This document shows positions 15,173 through 15,868 of a DNA stretch of 15,868 nucleotides, piece by piece; position 1 is the first letter of the stretch, and each line of letters begins with the position of its first letter. The position numbers and the translations under genes are program-made. The stretch is from JAFGPS01 sp964570855 (GTDB lineage Bacteria > Planctomycetota > Phycisphaerae > Sedimentisphaerales > Anaerobacaceae). The stretch covers positions 1 to 15,868 of the forward strand of contig CAZMZR010000078.1 of the NCBI GenBank assembly GCA_964570855.1, read 5' to 3'. Under the pieces are notes generated by a model. It saw only the letters and a program-made list of their open reading frames with translations, made no database searches and was not told where the DNA came from.

Positions 15173-15505
15173 ATTATATCTCCTGATTATTGATGCGGCA
15201 TTAGGCCTAAATAAGTAAAGATGATTCAGCAGTACAGATGCTTGTGTGAAGGCCTCCTCTTTATTCACAAAAGATATACTAATATATCAGATAAAATATA
15301 TCCATAATAATTGATCGATTTTTCAAGAAATTTATGCTTTATCATTAGATGTGGAGCGAATTAAAGGTACGCGGTACATTTTTTGCCCCGCAATACTCAA
15401 TACGATTCACGCAATGCCGTTAGGCATCCCCCATAGATTATGAATCACGCATTACGCAGCACAAGTCACGAGTAAAGAACAATTTATATAAAAAAAGTCT
15501 TTTTG
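15173..15505. other. AT-rich spacer with scattered small repeats
   Basis: No gene is recognised. Small repeated items include GGTAC-GC-GGTAC (15366-15377), a short hairpin ATGCC-GTTA-GGCAT (15414-15427) and repeated CACGCA/TACG words around 15390-15470. These resemble low-complexity intergenic repeats rather than regulatory sites. The promoter of the minus-strand zinc-ribbon genes is probably here but was not identified. Confidence 0.4.
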
Positions 15506-15506
15506 C

Positions 15507-15534
15507 TTGCATTAAAATGGCGTGTTTGTATAAT
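15507..15534 (+). promoter_or_regulatory. Possible sigma-70-type promoter for the 15697 gene
   Basis: TTGCAT (15507-15512) is followed after 16 bases by a perfect TATAAT (15529-15534), pointing towards the gene at 15697 about 160 bases away. The 7-bp periodic array would fall in the leader. The assignment rests on consensus match only. Confidence 0.4.
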
Positions 15535-15613
15535 ATTTAACTAACATGTTAATAGGGTATAGCGTTTAGGATATGGGTATAGGGGGTAGGCAACAGCGGA
15601 GAAAAGCAAGTCA

Positions 15614-15664
15614 AAGTTCAAAGTGTAAAGTTCATAGTTCATTGTTCAGCGTTCAGCGTTCATT
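15614..15664. repeat. Heptanucleotide periodic array with GTTCA core
   Basis: GTTCA begins at 15616, 15630, 15637, 15644, 15651 and 15658, with a degenerate GTGTA at 15623, so the core recurs exactly every seven bases over seven units. The two spacer bases vary (AT, TT, GC, GC). It sits about 35 bases before the next start codon. Seven-base tandem repeats of this sort are known from other bacterial genomes, such as cyanobacteria; function here is unknown. Confidence 0.8.
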
Positions 15665-15696
15665 ATCAACAATCATCAATAAGGGGAGTAAAAATC

Positions 15697-15868
15697 ATGG
15701 CTAATACAGCTCAAATTAACGCCAATCGTCAAAATGCGCAAAAATCAACTGGGCCGCGAAGCGCTGAAGGAAAGGCAAAAGTGGCTAAAAATGCGGTAAA
15801 ACACGGCCTTTTTGCACTGGAATCGGTGATAAAAGGCGAAAAACAGGAAGATTTTGACCTTTTTCGCG
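15697..15868 (+). CDS. STGPRS-motif protein of unknown function, N-terminal part
   Basis: Only the first 57 residues are present; the gene runs off the right edge. The start ATG has GGGGAG at 15683-15688, eight bases upstream. The N-terminus (TAQINANRQNAQKSTGPRSA, then EGKAKVAKNAVKHGLFALES) is a conserved block found at the start of many uncharacterised planctomycete proteins, rich in Lys, Asn and Ala. It is followed by VIKGEKQEDFDLF. The basic motif suggests nucleic-acid contact, but I know no shown function and make no assignment. The gene follows a repeat-rich spacer, which fits a multi-copy or mobile-associated family. Confidence 0.8.
   Translation, partial: MANTAQINANRQNAQKSTGPRSAEGKAKVAKNAVKHGLFALESVIKGEKQEDFDLFR

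Noticed and set aside
15173..15268. A 32-residue N-terminal extension of the small cysteine-pair membrane protein
   Set aside because: No good ribosome site precedes it, while GGAG is placed exactly for the internal ATG at 15172.

Overview
The window looks like a chromosomal piece of a Planctomycetota bacterium, probably class Phycisphaerae. This is inferred from gene style and not proven. The main pointers are a large secreted LamG protein with a 'DDMEAYN' module and dockerin-like 'DCVIDYREIEVMARDWL' stretches, a truncated gene opening with the 'NAQKSTGPRSAEGKAKV' motif familiar from planctomycete genomes, and a membrane-anchored PIN-TRAM protein. No rRNA, tRNA, CRISPR array or transposase gene was recognised.

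Positions 1-4122 carry mostly housekeeping genes. The 3' end of ispG (isoprenoid synthesis, MEP pathway) is followed closely by an uncharacterised six-helix membrane protein. Facing them on the minus strand is a PIN-TRAM protein of the YacL type. It is divergent from a complete HtrA/Deg periplasmic protease, which has a recognisable promoter and a Rho-independent terminator.

Positions 4123-7183 hold a long non-coding leader, then a secreted 833-residue multidomain protein (N-terminal jelly-roll-like region, Fn3-like domain, DDMEAYN module, dockerin-like stretch, LamG) ended by a perfect 12-bp terminator hairpin. It is probably a cell-surface or carbohydrate-binding protein.

Positions 7184-11286 carry four co-directional genes: a sigma-70 family factor, adenine phosphoribosyltransferase (apt), an OPT-family transporter and a small two-helix membrane protein. 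The last three are close enough to be one operon. The sigma factor lacks a normal start codon in front of its conserved region 1.2.

Positions 11280-15868 look like an accessory region. A cluster of small inverted repeats begins inside the last codons of the small membrane protein gene. Three visibly AT-richer minus-strand genes follow: a secreted Amidase_6-vWA fusion, a lipoprotein with zinc-ribbon cysteine pairs, and a two-helix membrane protein with cysteine pairs at both ends. A repeat-rich spacer with a 7-bp periodic GTTCA array then precedes the truncated STGPRS-family gene. The most unusual items are the Amidase_6-vWA protein with its cysteine-rich neighbours, the non-canonical sigma factor start and the repeat clusters. 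None is shown here to be a new system.
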